This document shows, one piece after another, positions 27,679-37,139 of a stretch of DNA of 64,000 nt. A model generated the notes under the pieces. It did not search any database. It saw only the letters and a program-made list of their open reading frames with translations, and was not told the DNA's origin. The DNA comes from FEN-1073 sp963780865 (GTDB lineage Bacteria > Chloroflexota > Anaerolineae > Anaerolineales > RBG-16-64-43), in the NCBI GenBank assembly GCA_963780865.1, contig CAWADT010000006.1, forward strand, positions 87,323-151,322, in the 5' to 3' direction. The position numbers and the translations under genes are program-made. Within the stretch, counting starts at the first letter, position 1. Each line of letters starts with the position of its first letter.

Positions 27679-28466
27679 TCACCCTTTGGCCCGGATGCGG
27701 GCCCCGTCGGATCGCAGGATCTCCTCGGCCAGTTCGCGGTAGGCAATCGCCCCCATCGACGCCGGGGCATACACGGAAATCGGGATCCCGTGCGAGGGCG
27801 CTTCCGCCAGGCGGATGCTGCGCGGGATCACGCTGGAGAATAGTTTACCGGGGAAATGCCGTCGCACTTCCTCAATCACCTGGGTCGAAAGATTCGCCCG
27901 GCCGTCGAACATGGTCATGGCCACACCGCGGATTTCCAGCTTCGGGTTAAAGAGGAACGCATGCGGCCGATGGTTTGCGTCAGCTGGCTGAGGCCCTCCA
28001 GCGCCAGATATTCGCACTGCACCGGAATGATCGCGCCGCCGTCGGCGGCCACCAGCGCGTTGAGCGTGAGGATTCCCAGGGAAGGCGGAGAATCCACCAG
28101 GATGTAATCGTACGAGGGGAGAATATCCTTGAGCGCGTTGCGCAGCCGGAATTCGCGGCCTTCCTCGTCGATCAGTTCCACCTCCGCGCCGGTGAGGTTG
28201 GGTGACGAAGGCAGCAGGCTGAGCCCGAGCTGCTCGTTTTGAAGAATGGCCGCCACGATCGTCTCGGAACCGATCATCACCTCGTACGCGCCGCGATGGA
28301 CCTCGCGTTTGTCCACCCCCAGGCAGGAGGTGGCGTTGGCCTGCGGGTCGAGGTCCACCATGAGCACTCGCTGGCCCAAATCGGCGAAGTTGGCCGCCAG
28401 GCTGATGGTGGTGGTGGTCTTGCCCACACCGCCTTTCTGATTGACGAACGCATACACTCTGGTCAC
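27679..28466 (-). CDS. parA: Chromosome-partitioning ATPase ParA/Soj (one frameshift)
   Basis: A Walker-type ATPase partner of ParB. It has a deviant Walker A loop in NQKGGVGKTTTT (residues 9-20), Walker A' VDLDPQANAT, Walker B ILVDSPPSLG, and a C-terminal SIRLAEAPSHG segment. The first ~170 residues end at GLSQLTQTIGRMR in one frame. The rest (FNPKLEIRGVAMTMFDGR onward) lies in the -1 frame, so one base is missing near 27950-27962. Corrected length is 262 residues, normal for the family. The GTG start overlaps the upstream kinase stop. An essential housekeeping gene is unlikely to be truly broken, which points to a sequence error. Confidence 0.88.
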
Positions 28467-29317
28467 GGAGATTCCCCCGCCCGTTTATAGTCCAGGATTT
28501 CTTCGCGCGTTGGCACGCCGTCGAGCCCGGTCCGGGTGACGGAAGTGGAAGCGAGGACCGTGGCCATGCGCGCCGCTTCCCAGGCGTTCCCGGTTTCTTT
28601 TAAGCGCAGGAAAAAAACCGCCGCGAAAATATCGCCGGCTCCCGTCGGATCGATCTCCGGCTGGGTCGGCGCCCGGAAGATCTGCACCTCGCCCTTCCAA
28701 AAAACCCGGCAGCCTTGCGCCCCATCGGTAACGGCGCACACCCGGCACATCCGCGCCAATCGTTCGGCTTCCGCCCCGTCGCCGTCGACGTCATCCACGC
28801 TGACTACCGCCGCATCCGCCCCGCGCGCCGCAAGTTCCGCTTCCGGCCCGGCGGCGTGGCGCACTTTTCCGTCGGCATCTACTGCACGCATCCATCCCTG
28901 CAGCGTCACGCAGCGCAACGAATGCGGGAACAGATCGAGCAATCCGGGTTTGACCTCGCCGGCGACGGGCGCCAGGTGGACGATGGAGGACGTTAACCAA
29001 GCTTTGGGGATGTGCACCGGGCCGAGGCTTTCCGCCACCGAACGGATCCATTGTTCCCGTACTCCGTCATGGTAGCGGTTCTCGAAAATCGTCTCGCGGC
29101 CGGAGAGCACCTTCTGGATTAGCATTCCGTCGAGGGCGGAGAGGTTGCATCCCGGCGAACAGGAAGTCACCAGCGCCGTCTTCGCCCCCCAAGCCAGCGC
29201 CGTGAGTCCGGCGTACGCAGCCGTTCCTCCCCGCCGCTCGCCCCCGGGGACGATGTCTCGTGTGACGTGGCCGATGATTAAGTATTCGGGCGCGCGGTCC
29301 TCGGTGGTGGATGGCAC
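28463..29317 (-). CDS. PfkB-family carbohydrate/nucleoside kinase
   Basis: A ribokinase-fold kinase of about 284 residues: YLIIGHVTRDIVPGGERRGGTAAYAG at the N-terminus and the family signature DPTGAGDIFAAVFF (about residues 219-232), with the catalytic Asp in GAGD. Substrate unknown. The chosen start, GTG 29317, lies exactly seven bases after a TATAAT box, so the mRNA would be leaderless. An earlier ATG at 29362 would place that box inside the coding region. It overlaps parA by four bases, an unusual leader for a parAB operon. It is divergent from mutM. Confidence 0.82.
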   Translation of the reverse strand: MPSTTEDRAPEYLIIGHVTRDIVPGGERRGGTAAYAGLTALAWGAKTALVTSCSPGCNLSALDGMLIQKVLSGRETIFENRYHDGVREQWIRSVAESLGPVHIPKAWLTSSIVHLAPVAGEVKPGLLDLFPHSLRCVTLQGWMRAVDADGKVRHAAGPEAELAARGADAAVVSVDDVDGDGAEAERLARMCRVCAVTDGAQGCRVFWKGEVQIFRAPTQPEIDPTGAGDIFAAVFFLRLKETGNAWEAARMATVLASTSVTRTGLDGVPTREEILDYKRAGESP

Positions 29318-29324
29318 GGATGGA

Positions 29325-29330
29325 ATTATA
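29325..29330 (-). promoter_or_regulatory. TATAAT box giving a leaderless pfkB-parA-parB transcript
   Basis: A perfect TATAAT on the minus strand with seven bases to GTG 29317. No convincing -35 is seen. The same geometry occurs at 43237, 48084 and 49886. Confidence 0.5.
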
Positions 29331-29410
29331 CTATCCGCCTCGACCCTCTCCTCCAATCCCATCCCGATTTACCCGGTGAGGATTTGGGGAGAGGGCGGGA
29401 AAGAGGGGTC

Positions 29411-30256
29411 ATGCCCGAACTGCCCGAAGTGGAGACCATTGCGCGCAAGCTGCGCGAAGGATGCGGCGGGGAACCCTCGATCCTCGGGCGCGAGATTCGC
29501 TCGGTGGAGATCCGCCACCCCAAGCCGATCGCATTCCCAACCGCGAAGATTGCGCGCCAACAGTTGCGCGGCCAGGTGTTTGAGGAAATTTCGCGGCGGG
29601 GGAAATTTCTCGTCTGCCGCCTCTCGCGCGGATATTTGCTCATCCACCTGCGGATGAGCGGAGATTTACGGGTTCTGCCCGCCGGAAAGCCGCCGCGAAA
29701 GCACGATCACGTGATTTGGCACCTTTCCGGCGATGCGGACCTGCGGTTCCACGATCCGCGCCGATTCGGCCGGATCTGGCTGGTGGATTCCCCGCGCGAG
29801 GTGTTGGGGGCGCTGGGGCCGGAGCCGCTCGCGCCGGAATTTACCGCGGCCCGGCTGGGGGAGATGCTGCGCGGACGAAAACGGCTGCTCAAGCCGCTGC
29901 TGCTGGACCAGACATTTTTGGCGGGGCTGGGAAATATTTATACCGACGAAGCGCTGAATCGTGCGCGGTTGAATCCGCTGCGCCGCAGCGATTCGCTCCG
30001 CAAGGATGAAATCGCGCGGCTGTGGCATGGGATTCGCGCCGCGCTAAAGGTCGGGATCGCGCAGGATGGGGCCAGCATCGACTGGGTCTACCGCGGCGGA
30101 AATTCCCAGAATCACTTCCGGGTCTACGACCGCGAGGGCCGGCCCTGCCAACGGTGCGGCGCGCGGATCCGGCATACCGTCGTCGGGCAGCGGTCGACAT
30201 ACTACTGCCCGAAGTGCCAACCCCCAGGGCGAAGCCGTATCCAAAAATCGGATTAA
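29411..30256 (+). CDS. mutM: Formamidopyrimidine-DNA glycosylase
   Basis: Removes 8-oxoguanine and other oxidised purines and nicks the abasic site. The 281-residue protein begins MPELPEVETIARKL, with the catalytic Pro after Met removal and Glu next to it. It has the conserved lysine region RGKFLVCRL, the helix-two-turn-helix LLDQTFLAGLGNIYTDEAL (Asn/Tyr), and a C-terminal zinc finger CQRCGAR...YYCPKC (four Cys). The ATG at 29411 is preferred over 29384 because processing must expose Pro2. AAGAGGGG precedes it. Confidence 0.96.
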   Translation: MPELPEVETIARKLREGCGGEPSILGREIRSVEIRHPKPIAFPTAKIARQQLRGQVFEEISRRGKFLVCRLSRGYLLIHLRMSGDLRVLPAGKPPRKHDHVIWHLSGDADLRFHDPRRFGRIWLVDSPREVLGALGPEPLAPEFTAARLGEMLRGRKRLLKPLLLDQTFLAGLGNIYTDEALNRARLNPLRRSDSLRKDEIARLWHGIRAALKVGIAQDGASIDWVYRGGNSQNHFRVYDREGRPCQRCGARIRHTVVGQRSTYYCPKCQPPGRSRIQKSD

Positions 30257-30491
30257 GAATGCAATATAATGAATGACCGCGCGGCATGCCCCGCATTCTT
30301 CGATTAATAAAGCGGAATGCGGGGCAAGCCCCGCTTTCTACAAAAAGTTCTAAGGAAGAAAGCGGGGCAAGCTGCGGGGTATTCATCATCCCGCGAGAGC
30401 GGGAGAAAAATGCAAAAGCGGCCGCCTGAGCGCAAGGCAAGCAGGCGATCGGCATCAGCGACCGCGATCTTTTACGATAGGGAGAGCAACC
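30257..30491 (+). terminator. Gap with terminator-like hairpin after mutM
   Basis: A perfect 7-bp stem GCGGGGC-AA-GCCCCGC (30319-30334) is followed by TTTCT, and further copies of AAGCGGGGCAAGC follow near 30360. It may end the mutM transcript. Upstream of 30492 an AGGGAGAG ribosome-binding site is visible; no clear promoter. Confidence 0.45.
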
Positions 30492-31037
30492 ATGATGCGA
30501 AACATGAGATTCCAAAACCGGCCCCTGAATCCCGTCAACATGGCGCTCCTGATCCAGGCCAATCGCGCGATGGCCGGCGGAAAGCCGGCCGAAGCGGCTC
30601 CGCTGTTTGCGCAACTCGCCCAGCGCATGGAAGCCAACCAGCATCCCCGCCGCGCGGGGATTTTCCACGCGATGGCGGCCAATGCGTCGGCCGACGGCAA
30701 TTCCGAGCAGGGCGCGATGGAGCACGCGCGCGCCGCGCTTCAAGCTTTTCTGCAAAATCAGATGAATCAGAGGGCGTCGATGTTTTTCACAAACATCACA
30801 CGGAAAATGAACGAGCGCGGCATGAAGGGGTCCGCCGATCAATTGGAAAAAGAATTCGGCGGCCAGGTGAAGAAGTTGCCGGCGGGTCCGGCGGCCGGCG
30901 CGGCGCAGCATCACGGCGTATTGCCGACGAACTGCACAAAATGCGGCGCGCCGATCCACGGCAACGAAGCCAATTGGGTGGATGACAATACGATTGAGTG
31001 CGAATACTGCGGCGTGCTTATCCGGTCAGGACAATAA
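30492..31037 (+). CDS. Helical-repeat protein with C-terminal zinc ribbon
   Basis: 181 residues. The first two-thirds is helical and alanine-rich with TPR-like spacing (NMALLIQANRAMAGGKPAEAAPLF, then a second helical pair). The end has two CxxC knuckles, CTKCGAPIHG and CEYCGVLI (about residues 152-177), forming a short zinc ribbon. No signal peptide or catalytic motif. AGGGAG lies upstream of the ATG. It stands alone between mutM and an SGNH lipoprotein. Function unknown; zinc-ribbon/TPR adaptors often mediate protein contacts. Confidence 0.8.
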   Translation: MMRNMRFQNRPLNPVNMALLIQANRAMAGGKPAEAAPLFAQLAQRMEANQHPRRAGIFHAMAANASADGNSEQGAMEHARAALQAFLQNQMNQRASMFFTNITRKMNERGMKGSADQLEKEFGGQVKKLPAGPAAGAAQHHGVLPTNCTKCGAPIHGNEANWVDDNTIECEYCGVLIRSGQ

Positions 31038-31366
31038 CAAATATTTGAGCCAACCGTCTTCGGATGGCCGGTAGCCCGCTTCCTCCGCCTCCTTCCGGAG
31101 AAGAAAGACGGAGCGATCGGTGAAAAGGATTCGGGTTTGCGCCGACGCCGTGTTTGAAGAACTCAGATAATTCGAATCCGGTGCAACGAGGAATACTCCC
31201 GGCCGCGTATTCCCTGAGAGGAAGCTTCCAGAGGGAATTTCAGATTTTCCGGTGCGCAAAAGCCCCCCTATTTTCTTCCGCGTCTTCCGTGTACTGTTTT
31301 TCAATGATGACATTCCCCGGCGTCGATTGCGCGCTGGATGGAAAAATTCGAAATGGGATTAACCGC
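31038..31366. other. Gap before the SGNH lipoprotein
   Basis: About 330 bases. A minus-strand open frame covers 31026-31313 but has no recognisable domain or ribosome-binding site. I see no promoter or repeat I would defend. Confidence 0.3.
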
Positions 31367-32137
31367 GTGAAACGCTTATGGATATTTCTCCTGGGAATGG
31401 GTATGAGTGCCTGCTCCGCAACGCCGCGTTGCAGCGATCATCCGTCTGAGGAATGCACGCGGATCTTGTTTATTGGGAACAGTTATACCTTCGAGAACGA
31501 CCTGCCGGGAATGTTCGCCGAGTTGGCAAGCTCTGGCCATCACTTTATGGAAACCCGAACATTGGCTCAGGGCGGGTGGACGCTCGCGGATCATGTGAAC
31601 GATAAAAACACCCTGCCGGCCATTCAATCCGAAAGATGGGATTACGTGGTCTTGCAGGAACAAAGCGAAATACCCGCCTTCGAACAATCCCGCACGGCAA
31701 GCATGTACCCGGCGGCGAGAACCCTGGTTCGGATGATCGAGCAAAACGGGGAGAATCCTATTTTTTTCATGACCTGGGCGTATCGGGACGGGGACAAGGC
31801 GTACGGCTACAACGATTACGACAGCATGCAAAATCAAATCGTCGTCGGTTATCTGTCGATTGTGCGCGAACTGGGGGTTCCGATGGCGCCGGCGGGGTAT
31901 GCCTGGTGGTGGATAAGGAAACAGGCTCCGGAAATCGATCTGTGGCAATCGGACGGGAGCCATCCGAATCCGAATGGCACGTATCTGGCGGCCTGCGTTT
32001 TCTATGCGACCATATTCCGGGAAAGCCCGGAAGGGCTTGGCTACACCGCGCGAATACCTGTAAAAAACGCGCAGGCGCTGCAATCCGCCGCAGCGCGCGT
32101 GGTACTGGATGATCCGAAGGAATGGAATCTTCAATAA
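31367..32137 (+). CDS. SGNH/GDSL-type hydrolase lipoprotein
   Basis: A 256-residue lipoprotein with a short signal peptide MKRLWIFLLGMGMSAC (lipobox Cys about 16). It is followed by the SGNH block I RILFIGNSYTFENDLPGMF (Ser nucleophile in GNSYT, about 37-41) and the C-terminal Asp/His motif DGSHPNPNGTYLAACVFYA (about 205). Its layout resembles the DUF4886-like branch of SGNH hydrolases. The substrate is unknown; a surface esterase or polysaccharide deacetylase is likely. GTG 31367 is chosen because it creates the signal peptide; the longer frame from 31154 has none. Confidence 0.8.
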   Translation: MKRLWIFLLGMGMSACSATPRCSDHPSEECTRILFIGNSYTFENDLPGMFAELASSGHHFMETRTLAQGGWTLADHVNDKNTLPAIQSERWDYVVLQEQSEIPAFEQSRTASMYPAARTLVRMIEQNGENPIFFMTWAYRDGDKAYGYNDYDSMQNQIVVGYLSIVRELGVPMAPAGYAWWWIRKQAPEIDLWQSDGSHPNPNGTYLAACVFYATIFRESPEGLGYTARIPVKNAQALQSAAARVVLDDPKEWNLQ

Positions 32138-32576
32138 TCGCGTAAAGGGAAAAAAGTAGACCGTGATCTCCGAATTTGCCGGTTGTTCCAAGCATGAAGA
32201 TTAATGGCGTTTACAAAGTTATGTCAAAATTATCAAAAATATATTGAATGACATCTACTCCAATCTACGTAAGCACTGAAAATATTTTCATCACAATGTA
32301 AACGTCTGGAGCGGTGGAAATGCCGTCGATCCTCATCTCCGGTTAATGAACGATCGCGCGAGCGGCCGCGCAGCATCACGGCCCACAATTCTCAAAAAAA
32401 TGCGGAGCATAGGGCGGGTTTCTTCATCCTGCGAAAGCGGAACAAAGAAATGCGCTAATCTCCTTTTACGTTTCTCTGACATATTCGTTCTACAGTAAAA
32501 GTAAATTGCTATCAGGTGAAAAGAAACATCTTTCCGGAAAATTTTGGCTGGAAAGTGGCAAGGATAGGAGGGCCCG
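32138..32576. other. 440-base gap, no gene seen
   Basis: AT-rich around 32200-32300. Short open frames have no homology I recognise. An AGGAGG ribosome-binding site for the cupredoxin lies at its end; no promoter stands out. Confidence 0.4.
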
Positions 32577-33059
32577 ATGAAAACAAGAAGCTTCGTTCCC
32601 GTATTCATGATTGTCATGACTTTTGTGCTGGTCAGTTGCGGCGCTGCGGCAACTCCCGTTTCCACACCCACCCCATTAGCACCGTCGCAGACGCCAACTC
32701 CAACGCCCCTCCCTGAAGTCACCGTCACACCTACGCCGACGCCTCCACTTGGATCCACCGAAGTTTTGCCGCCGGCGCCTACCAACACTCCAATACCCCC
32801 TGCGGTAACAACGGTGGATGTGACTATCATTAATTTTGCTTTTGATCCAGCCGCCATCACGATCAAAGCGGGTACAACGGTTCGTTGGATTAATCAGGAC
32901 AGCGCCAGTCACACCGTGACCAGCGACACCGGCTTGTGGGATTCCGGCAATGTGGCGCAAGGCGCCAGCTTCAGCCGGGTATTCGACACCGTGGGCACGT
33001 TTGCCTATCATTGCGGAATCCATCCTTCAATGAAAGGAACGATCACCGTTACCTCTTGA
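32577..33059 (+). CDS. Cupredoxin (plastocyanin-like) lipoprotein
   Basis: A 160-residue blue-copper protein. The lipobox FVLVSC (Cys21) is followed by a Pro/Thr linker to about residue 78, typical of this genome. The cupredoxin domain carries the type-1 copper ligands His112 (SASHTV), Cys146 and His149 (YHCGIHP) and Met152. Fe/Cu electron carriers of this kind act outside the membrane; the partner is not in the window. AGGAGG precedes the ATG, and a strong terminator follows. Confidence 0.92.
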   Translation: MKTRSFVPVFMIVMTFVLVSCGAAATPVSTPTPLAPSQTPTPTPLPEVTVTPTPTPPLGSTEVLPPAPTNTPIPPAVTTVDVTIINFAFDPAAITIKAGTTVRWINQDSASHTVTSDTGLWDSGNVAQGASFSRVFDTVGTFAYHCGIHPSMKGTITVTS

Positions 33060-33130
33060 GATCCAAGGCGGGTGACGCCGCTGTAAGAGCTATGTCTCCG
33101 GAGGTGAGCCGCAAATATTCCGGGAATTTT

Positions 33131-33166
33131 CGGCGGGAAGGAAAATCCTTCCCGCCGATTATTTTT
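33131..33166 (+). terminator. Intrinsic terminator after the cupredoxin gene
   Basis: A 12-bp perfect stem CGGCGGGAAGGA/TCCTTCCCGCCG with loop AAA, followed by ATTATTTTT. Confidence 0.85.
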
Positions 33167-33853
33167 CAATGCCTTTGGGGTTCCCTGCGCGGACAAGTTT
33201 GCCGGGCGGGTTAGGGGACGAGTGCTCCGAACTCGCAAACGCCTGCGCAAAAAACGAGGGGGAAGCCGCTCGGCTACCCGTCCTAGCTCCCGCAGTGTTT
33301 GAGATTGGGATAAAGCCGGGGTGTAGGGTGGATTTATTTTATCCGCGCGAAGCGGGGACCAGCGCCTGCTCTCGCGCGCGTCGTCGCGCAGCGATGTGCG
33401 CGAGGGAAGCACTGATGGAAATCGTTGGAGGCGGGGTCAACGACGGACGGACTTTTTCGAAGGTTTCGAATTGTTATTTCTACTTGGGTTAAGGCGAAAT
33501 CAATCATTAGAATAATGGTTATTTTTATCGCGGGTCCCCGGTGCGGAGTGATTGTCGAGCAGAAACCGCGAAAGCGCAAATTCCGAACGCCCAAGAAAAT
33601 GAAGGCCATCGAATGGATTTTGGGAGAAATTCTTCATCTCCCAGTCCGGTAACTTTTCGGTGCTCTCCGTGATTATTTCCGGGATTTCTGAATCCGGACT
33701 GGTAGAAATATTCTTCGGATTAGCGAATCCGATTTCCAACCGGCGCACGGGCTCAGAAGATGGTTCAACGTTCCGATCAACGACGATGGAAAAAAAAGAA
33801 AGTAGGATTGTTGATGATATAATCTTCAGACCGCTTTCCGCATTCATTCCTTC
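33167..33853. other. 690-base gap with a -10 box near its end
   Basis: No convincing gene. A minus-strand frame of 122 codons (33500-33868) has no domain, signal or ribosome-binding site. A perfect TATAAT at 33818-33823 is a plausible -10 for the gene starting at 33854. Confidence 0.4.
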
Positions 33854-35103
33854 ATGGATGGTTCGCAAATGAAAAGGGCAATCTCGCGCCCCGTCGCCAC
33901 ACTGACAATAATTGTCCTGGCTCTCCTTTTACTCTGCGTCGGCGGATATATCGCCGTGGACATCCGGCCTTCCATCGGCGCGCAGGGAGCAGATTTGCTG
34001 CGCAGCGTATTCGGAGCCGAGGTGGTTGCAAGGCTGGAGGGAGCGGTTTTTCAGGTCCAGGATACCGTTCACCATTGGGAATACGGCTTGGGCGTAAGGC
34101 CCGCCGCGCCCTGGAGCGTTGTGTCGATAAGCCTTCCTTCGCCGTCTGCCGGACCTGCTTCCACTACTCCAACCGTCCCTTCCTTCTCCCCCTCCGCCAC
34201 TCCGGAATTAACTACGGCCGAACCGACCGGCGAACCCTCACCCACCCTTACTCCTGCTCCCGTCCGCTGGCCTCCGCGCCTATCCCGGCCATCGGCGCGT
34301 TGCCGGGCGAAGGGAAGTGGGCTCCGTATTTCACCGACTCGCAAGGGCGCATGGTTGGGTACCGGACGTTTGTCCAACCGGATCCCACTCGGGCCTATAC
34401 GGTCGTGGCCATCGTTGCCATCGATCTTGCCCAGACGCGGCTGCACTACATGTTGGGTTTTACTGAACCCATTTCGGGGGTGCCCATTGACCGGACTGGA
34501 ATTATTCCAGCGGAAGATAGAAAGCCGGGGATTTTGCTCGCTGTTTTCAATGGGGGTTTTCAGACTGTGAACGGAAATTATGGGGTGATGGTAAATGGAA
34601 AAACGCTGATGCCGATGCGCGACGGACTCGGGGCGTTGGCGATCTTTCAGGACGGCCGAGTGCAGATCGGCGTCTGGGGAACCGACTTCACCGCGTATAA
34701 CGAGATCGCCGTGCTGCGTCAGAACGGGCCGATGATCATTGAGGGCGGAAAGATTAATCCACAAACAAGCGACGAATCGCCGGAATACTGGGGATACACC
34801 GTGAACGGGAAAGTCCCTACCTGGCGTTCCGCGGTCGGGCTCAGCGCCGACGGAAAGACCCTCTACTATGCTGTCGGGTCCAGTATGACCATTCCTGATG
34901 TGGCCTTGGCGCTGAAAGCGGCCAGTGTGGATTCGGCCATTCAATTGGACATCAATTACTATTGGACTCTGTTTTGCACGATTCATTTTGACAAGAACGT
35001 CCCCACCTCGCTGCCGCTCCTGGCCGAAATGAAAGACAACACCAACCGCTATCTCCACGCCTCGGCCCGTGATTATTTCTATCTGACGACGTCCGCCCGG
35101 TAG
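33854..35103 (+). CDS. Membrane-anchored phosphodiester-glycosidase-like (NAGPA/DUF2233) protein (one frameshift)
   Basis: About 416 residues after correcting one lost base. An N-terminal membrane segment (about 12-32) and a Ser/Thr/Pro linker are in the first frame. The catalytic-like domain, with LLAVFNGGFQTVNGNYGVMVNG, GLGALAIFQDG and AVGLSADGKTLYYAVG, is in the next frame from about 34270. The change falls near 34255-34270 in a GC-rich stretch. The domain resembles the phosphodiester glycosidase family (uncovering enzyme and bacterial homologues acting on phospho-sugar polymers). No ribosome-binding site is visible; a TATAAT lies 30 bases upstream. Confidence 0.75.
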
Positions 35104-36129
35104 GGCTTGGCCCCCGTACATCTCCTGATTTCAAATCGCGGATAGACCGCGCGTCACCGCCGCCCAATCCGGCTGGCCGAGGAATATCCCGTCCTTCGGT
35201 TGGTCCGAAGAGGGAAGAGTGGATATTCCACAAAGCGCGGAGGATCCGTTGGGCCGCCGCTTATTTTATTGGGTTACAAAACCACTGCCTTTGGCAGTAA
35301 GTAGAATGAAAAGGCTCTACCGGGAGAGTAATTCTCAGGAATTTCAATGGAATTGAACGTTCTTACCTCTCTCCGCGCAACCTCTCTCCATTAATCGATA
35401 AAGGAATTGGATTGGATCCGTACCCTCGCGATCCCATCCCTCCCCTCCTGCTCCTCCCCTCCTTTCCCGTGCTATGGGAAGGGAGGAGAGGGATCCTCAA
35501 GGCAATGGATAACGAAGGGATCGATGGGAGGGGTGAGACGGGATGGTTTTTTCGGGAAAGCAAATGGGAGCAGAGGATAGCCGCAATTGACCTCAACAAG
35601 GAGATGGCATGAGCGCACCTTCCAGGTACGGCATTTCAAAGCCACCGCCTATTGCGGTGGTAATTGATTTCGGGATACGTCTCTGACAGATAGAAAAGTT
35701 CTATATCGGGGAGTACTGCCAACGTTGACGATGCCAGTCTTCAATTAATTATTCCACCGATTCGTGAAGAGCGGAGCGAGAGCGACCATCGCGAAGAAGA
35801 ATATTCTGGTATTCCATTCTTTATTATCGAAGCAAGATTGCTCTAGCAGGGTGTTGAAAAAAGGAAAAAAGGTGGTCGAGTAGCGGATTTTGCGTATCCC
35901 CGGCCCGACCCGCCGGGGCGGGCGAGACCACCGAAAAATGGCGGGGTCTCGATACGCCCACAGAAAACGCGGGCTACCCCGGCCCGCCCGGTGGGCTTGC
36001 CGGGGCGGGCTCGACCGGCTTTTTCAATACCCTGCCAGATCCCTTCGGGCGTCGGCCGGAGAGGCGGTCCAGAAATCTGCTTGGAAAACGTTTGGAATAA
36101 TGGCCTTCATAGTAGAATGGAATCCCAGG
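35104..36129. repeat. 1-kb non-coding stretch with hairpin repeats
   Basis: No gene recognised. It holds a degenerate copy of the long-hairpin repeat (about 35445-35495, CCCTCCTTTCCC/GGGAAGGGAGG core). Two unrelated hairpins, ACTGCC-TTT-GGCAGT (35284-35298) and CCACCGC-CTATT-GCGGTGG (35642-35660), are each followed within 30-60 bases by TAGAA and GGGAGTA-like strings. A GC-rich tract of repeated CCCGGCCCG.CGGGGCGGG motifs lies at 35895-36015. Confidence 0.55.
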
Positions 36130-36225
36130 ATGGTGGACGATCTTGAAAATGAAAAACCGCCCGAGTGGACGGAAACGCCGCGGACACCCGAAGATTTCCT
36201 GCGGCAGAAAAGAGGTCAGCGGTGA
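36130..36225 (+). CDS. Possible 31-residue leader peptide coupled to the GNAT gene
   Basis: MVDDLENEKPPEWTETPRTP... ends at a TGA that overlaps the GTG of the next gene (GTGA). A TAGAAT box lies at 36113-36118 and CCAGG precedes the ATG. The overlap is the main evidence; the peptide has no known domain. It may simply couple translation of the acetyltransferase. Confidence 0.4.
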   Translation: MVDDLENEKPPEWTETPRTPEDFLRQKRGQR

Positions 36226-37079
36226 AAATACTTTCGTATGAGACCGCAACGGAATTCCTCCGGGCGGCGCAAGCCGAGTTGGAAACCCGCGAGGCGGCCA
36301 ACAACCTGATGCTCGGAATTTGCGGGCAGTTGGCGAGGCATCCGGAGAGGTTCTCCGCTCCGCCGGTGCTAAGGACCGTCGAAGAGGACGGCGCGATGGT
36401 CCTCGCGGCCATCATGACGCCGCCTCATCGTTTGATTGTTTCCTCCGGGCGCTTGCCGCCCTCAGACGCTGCGGTGCAGCAATTTGCCGAGGGCTTGATC
36501 CGCGAGGGGCAAAAACTGCCGGGAGTATTGGGTCCGGTGGCTTTAGCGGGAAAAATCGCAGAAGCTTGGCAACAAGCGACCGGCGCCCCGTACCAGGCGG
36601 CGGAACAATTGAGAATCTACGAATTGAAAGCGGTCGCCATTCCGGCGGCGGGCCGGGGTAGGCTAAGAACAGCCGGGGCGGAAGATTTCGAGCATATCGC
36701 CCGGTGGTGGCACGCGGCGCAGATGGAAATGTTCGGAAATTCGAACGCGGAGGAAAACCGTCAAACGGCGAAATACCGGATTGGCGACGGCGATGTTTTT
36801 TTATGGGAGGACGGCGGAACGGTCTCCATGGCATGCAAGACCCGCCCGACCAGTCATGGAATCAGCGTGGGCATGGTCTTCACGCCGCCGGAATTACGCT
36901 GCCGGGGATATGCGACGGCCTGCGTCGGGGAATTGAGCCGGACTCTGCTTCGGACCGGCTGGGGATTTTGTTCTTTGTATGCGGATCTTCTCAACCCGGT
37001 GTCGAATAGTATTTACCAAAAAATCGGATACCGGCCGGTCGAGGATGTTACCGAGTACGCGTTCCTGGATAAAAATTGA
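36222..37079 (+). CDS. GNAT-family N-acetyltransferase
   Basis: 285 residues from GTG 36222 (AGAGG upstream). The N-terminal half is a less conserved GNAT-like domain. The C-terminal half has the acetyl-CoA-binding region GMVFTPPELRCRGYATACVGELS (about 223-245, RxxGYA loop) and the closing SLYADLLNPVSNSIYQKIGYRPV. The two-lobed layout resembles FR47/GNAT proteins that act on small molecules or peptides. Substrate unknown. Confidence 0.85.
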   Translation: MKILSYETATEFLRAAQAELETREAANNLMLGICGQLARHPERFSAPPVLRTVEEDGAMVLAAIMTPPHRLIVSSGRLPPSDAAVQQFAEGLIREGQKLPGVLGPVALAGKIAEAWQQATGAPYQAAEQLRIYELKAVAIPAAGRGRLRTAGAEDFEHIARWWHAAQMEMFGNSNAEENRQTAKYRIGDGDVFLWEDGGTVSMACKTRPTSHGISVGMVFTPPELRCRGYATACVGELSRTLLRTGWGFCSLYADLLNPVSNSIYQKIGYRPVEDVTEYAFLDKN

Positions 37080-37139
37080 TAGGACTCGCGTTGGATCCGC
37101 GGGGTTTTCCGGACGCGCGGAAAGATTATCCCTGGAATA

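Noticed and set aside
31026..31313. 95-codon minus-strand frame between the zinc-ribbon and SGNH genes
   Set aside because: No start signal, domain or conservation I can recognise; overlaps the SGNH upstream region.
33500..33868. 122-codon minus-strand frame
   Set aside because: No ribosome-binding site; low-complexity, no domain.
35890..36225. Longer 111-codon frame before the GNAT gene
   Set aside because: Its first 80 codons translate a GC-rich repeat; only the last 31 codons show a plausible start and coupling.
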